DNA of 64,000 bases, taken from assembly GCF_026013365.1 (NCBI RefSeq), contig NZ_JAPDOE010000010.1:163359-227358 (forward strand), written 5' to 3'. Of the stretch, positions 61,814 through 64,000 are shown piece by piece. A program made the position numbers and the translations under genes. The notes under the pieces were generated by a model. That model did not search any database. It had not been told where the DNA came from and saw only the letters and a list, made by a program, of their open reading frames with translations. How positions within the stretch are numbered: the first letter of the stretch is position 1; every line of letters begins with the position of its first letter. This DNA comes from Paenibacillus sp. LS1. GTDB taxonomy: Bacteria; Bacillota; Bacilli; Paenibacillales; Paenibacillaceae.

Positions 61814-61884
61814 GAATTCTCCTTGTCCGATAAAATTCAGCATACCTGGCGTATGAGGATTTTAGAGACAGGAGGATTTTTTTT
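61814..61884 (+). terminator. Long terminator hairpin after ilvE
   Basis: ATTCTCCTTGTC and TAAAATTCAGCATAC pair imperfectly with GTATGAGGATTTTA and GACAGGAGGAT, followed by eight T. Confidence 0.75.
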
Positions 61885-61895
61885 GTTTAGTTGAT

Positions 61896-61922
61896 GTCAT
61901 TAGCCCGGTTTCTGCATAGGAT
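61896..61922 (+). promoter_or_regulatory. Candidate sigma-E promoter of safA
   Basis: GTCATTA, 12 bases, CATAGGAT, followed by GTAGTAA exactly as before spoIVFA. The -35 box is less complete than there. safA is sigma-E dependent in B. subtilis. Confidence 0.5.
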
Positions 61923-61981
61923 GTAGTAACGGTATGGGCGAATGTACTGCCCAAGTATGACGTCTAGGAGGTTAGTTCCCT

Positions 61982-63610
61982 GTGAAAATACACATGGTGA
62001 AAAAAGGCGACACATTATATCTGCTGTCCCAAAAATACAATGTAGCGCTGGACAAATTGATCGCGGCTAATCCGCAAATCACAAATCCCGACAAGTTGGA
62101 TATTGGCATGAAGGTCAAAATCCCTGCAGAGCCAGTAACACCGAAACCGGAAGGCGTGCTGCACAGTCACAAGGTTCAGCAAGGAGATTCGTTATGGAAG
62201 TTGTCACAAGCCTGGGGAGTTCCTTTAAAAGATATGATCAATGCCAATCCACAGTTGAAAAATCCGAACGCTCTGCTGGTGGGGGAGACTGTTTATATTC
62301 CATCCATGCACGCACAAGGAAATAGCACATCTAATTCGGGTGCCAGCAACATTGCTGCGCATGAAAAATTGTCGCCTGAAGGTAAGGAATACACAGGAGT
62401 CAAAGAACCGGAACCACCGGCGCAAGTTGTACCAACTCCTCCTGCTCCGGTAGCAGAGGTTCCAGTTCCCGTCCCAGTGCCTGCTCCACCACCAGCCAAT
62501 CCAGTAAAGCCGAATGTGAAGCCTGAACTGGAGGCACTGCCGCAGTTGCCTGAGCTTCCTGAAGTGAAGCCTGAAAAGGAAACGCACAAAAAAGAAGAGG
62601 TTAAACCTGAAGTTAACGTAAAACCTGTAGCAGAATCCAAGAAATACACAATGCCCAATCTTTCGCCTGAAATTATGCCTTTGCCTGTAATGCCTAATAC
62701 AAAGTCTCCAGCTGAGGTTGCACCAGCAACGAAAAAACCTTGCGGTTGTGGTAATAAGTTGCATCATGCGCCAGCGGAGCACCCTTATGTTCAAATCCCT
62801 GTCCCTGTACAAGAGGTGTATGGTGTTCAGCAAGACATGTACACGGCAGGAGCGAGCAACAATGCACCATTTCCAGGAATTCCGGAAGTCAGTCCTTATA
62901 GTGGCAGTGATCTCCCAAACAGTCCGTGGACTGGGGCGGAGCAGAGCCATAATCACAACAACGTTGTGCCAAATTTGTCCCCAGAAATGCAAAACAACTC
63001 ATTTCCAATATCGCCAGCTGGCCATGTGAATAGTCCATTCCCATCGTATGTCGCACCTAGTCATATGAATCATCAGCCGCCTTTTATATCCCCATATTCG
63101 ATGCTTCCTTACCCTCCATGCGGATGTGGTTCACATACACATGTGCCTCAGTATACTTATCCTTCACATGGTTATCAGGATCCGGCTTGGAATATGTATG
63201 GTCCTTCGTACGGTATGCCGCCTGAAATGTCCACATCAACGATGCCAAACCAGCCTATCGAGTATGCTTATCAGAACCCATACCCTACCCAGAACATGGT
63301 TCCGCCGTCCCCGCTTGGTGCTTTTGGTGAGTTGTATCCTTCACAAGGCCAAGGTAAGGGTGGTAAAAAAGGGGGCCGTGACGACGCCAACTTAAGCCAG
63401 GTAGCGATTGAAGAGATTGGAGTGGATTCGGAGGCGAAGTCCAAGCAAGCCGGGAATAAGCCGGCAGCTGCGAAACGTAGAACAACCAAGGCTCCTCTGA
63501 AGAATAAATCCAAGGTGACCGTGTCTGGGAAAACATCCAGAGAAGGAGCGACTACCTCCAACCAACGGAAATCAAATAAAAAGCGTCGTAATCCGTGGAT
63601 ACAAAACTAA
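61982..63610 (+). CDS. safA: SafA-like spore coat morphogenetic protein with two LysM domains
   Basis: Spore-coat/cortex protein of 542 residues. Two LysM domains lie at about 2-48 (HMVKKGDTLYLLSQKYNVAL) and 60-107 (HKVQQGDSLWKLSQAWGVPL). A Pro/Val/Glu-rich linker follows, then a long Pro/Asn/Tyr/Met-rich coat-like region with two CGCG clusters (PCGCGNKLHH, PPCGCGSHTH) and two PNLSPE motifs. The C-terminus is strongly basic (KKGGRDD, KRRTTKAPLKNKSK, KKRRNPWIQN). GTG start 61982 after AGGAGG. B. subtilis SafA has one LysM and 387 residues. SpoVID, its recruiter, is encoded at 34090. Confidence 0.85.
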   Translation: MKIHMVKKGDTLYLLSQKYNVALDKLIAANPQITNPDKLDIGMKVKIPAEPVTPKPEGVLHSHKVQQGDSLWKLSQAWGVPLKDMINANPQLKNPNALLVGETVYIPSMHAQGNSTSNSGASNIAAHEKLSPEGKEYTGVKEPEPPAQVVPTPPAPVAEVPVPVPVPAPPPANPVKPNVKPELEALPQLPELPEVKPEKETHKKEEVKPEVNVKPVAESKKYTMPNLSPEIMPLPVMPNTKSPAEVAPATKKPCGCGNKLHHAPAEHPYVQIPVPVQEVYGVQQDMYTAGASNNAPFPGIPEVSPYSGSDLPNSPWTGAEQSHNHNNVVPNLSPEMQNNSFPISPAGHVNSPFPSYVAPSHMNHQPPFISPYSMLPYPPCGCGSHTHVPQYTYPSHGYQDPAWNMYGPSYGMPPEMSTSTMPNQPIEYAYQNPYPTQNMVPPSPLGAFGELYPSQGQGKGGKKGGRDDANLSQVAIEEIGVDSEAKSKQAGNKPAAAKRRTTKAPLKNKSKVTVSGKTSREGATTSNQRKSNKKRRNPWIQN

Positions 63611-63661
63611 CGTAGAGGATTGCGATTGGTGAAGAAGCAGGGGAATTGTTATATCAGCGGG

Positions 63662-63692
63662 AAGCCAGCTCTATAATAGAGAGCTGGCTTAT
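63662..63692 (+). terminator. Terminator of safA
   Basis: AAGCCAGCTCT pairs perfectly with AGAGCTGGCTT around a 7-base loop, followed by ATCGTTTGTTT. Confidence 0.8.
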
Positions 63693-63912
63693 CGTTTGTT
63701 TGAATATAGATTGATTCACGCACGCATAACGGAGATATGGCTATTCGGGCCTGATACGGAGCATTTTATTGCTAACTTGTTGTAAACCCTTTCATGAGTG
63801 TGTTAGAATATTTGTACCCTATATGCGCACCATTTTAATAGGACAAGATAGGATTTAAATTGACGGTTTTAGATAATGTAAAACTACTAAAGAAAAGAAA
63901 TAAAAAAAACTG

Positions 63913-63941
63913 TTGCATTAGATTCAGCCGTATGATATATT
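63913..63941 (+). promoter_or_regulatory. Strong promoter reading off the right edge, probably of an rRNA operon
   Basis: TTGCAT, 17 bases, TATATT, followed by a leader with GCCGCTGAAACACACGGC and no ribosome site or start codon to the end. Another box pair, TTGTAA-18-TAGAAT, lies near 63780-63813. Paired promoters and this type of leader fit an rrn operon. The 390 bp after safA hold no gene. Confidence 0.45.
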
Positions 63942-64000
63942 ATTTAAGTCGCCGCTGAAACACACGGCTGACACGGGAAACACAAGAAATAATGAAACAA

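Overview
The window is a stretch of chromosome from an endospore-forming Bacillota bacterium, most likely a Paenibacillus. The evidence is gene order and content: a trigger factor/Clp/Lon/heme block followed by spoVID-valS-folC, maf-radC-mreBCD-minCD-spoIVFAB, rplU-prp-rpmA, spo0B-obg-pheB and a safA-type gene. This is the Bacillus subtilis 2.8 Mb-type backbone with paenibacillar insertions (clpP, ispG, murC, an RNase E/G gene, hom-thrC-thrB, a branched-chain aminotransferase). The genus call is inference; 'spore-forming Bacilli' is firm.

Region 1 (1-13.5 kb) is accessory and mixed in strand. It holds the end of a radical SAM gene, a chemotaxis receptor, an asparagine synthetase on the minus strand, two small unknown genes and a small DUF4870-type membrane protein. 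Then come two identical tRNA-Arg(TCT) genes in opposite orientation. They are the ends of a ~125-130 bp inverted repeat enclosing a methyltransferase, a 1315-residue secreted subtilase and a CynX/NimT-type transporter.

Region 2 (13.5-24.6 kb) is protein quality control, all on the plus strand: a YsoA-like gene with no normal start codon, tig, clpP, clpX, ispG, lonB (sporulation Lon), lonA and engB. Region 3 (24.8-33.7 kb) is tetrapyrrole synthesis: hemA, hemX, a Met8/YlnF-type siroheme enzyme, hemC, a fused SUMT-HemD, hemB, hemL and an RluA-type pseudouridine synthase. Together they make uroporphyrinogen III from Glu-tRNA and feed both heme and siroheme.

Region 4 (33.7-52.4 kb) mixes sporulation and cell shape/division: spoVID, a Val T-box with valS, folC, murC, a SpoIIB-like SPOR protein, a DUF4321 protein, maf, radC, mreBCD, minCD, spoIVFA-spoIVFB and an RNase E/G. 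Region 5 (52.4-63.7 kb) holds the L21 leader with rplU-prp-rpmA, spo0B, obg, then amino-acid genes (pheB, hom, thrC, thrB, pheA, ilvE-type) and safA. The final 300 bp look like the promoter and leader of a strongly transcribed operon, probably rRNA, that starts beyond the window.

No phage, insertion sequence, CRISPR array or defence island is visible. The less usual material is non-coding or small: the inverted tRNA repeat, a four-hairpin element before spoVID (33806-33940), a nested inverted repeat before hemB (30277-30400), the ATT-start gene at 13551, a 20-codon reading frame before maf, and matched sigma-E-like boxes before spoVID, spoIVFA and safA. I did not find a clearly new multi-gene system.
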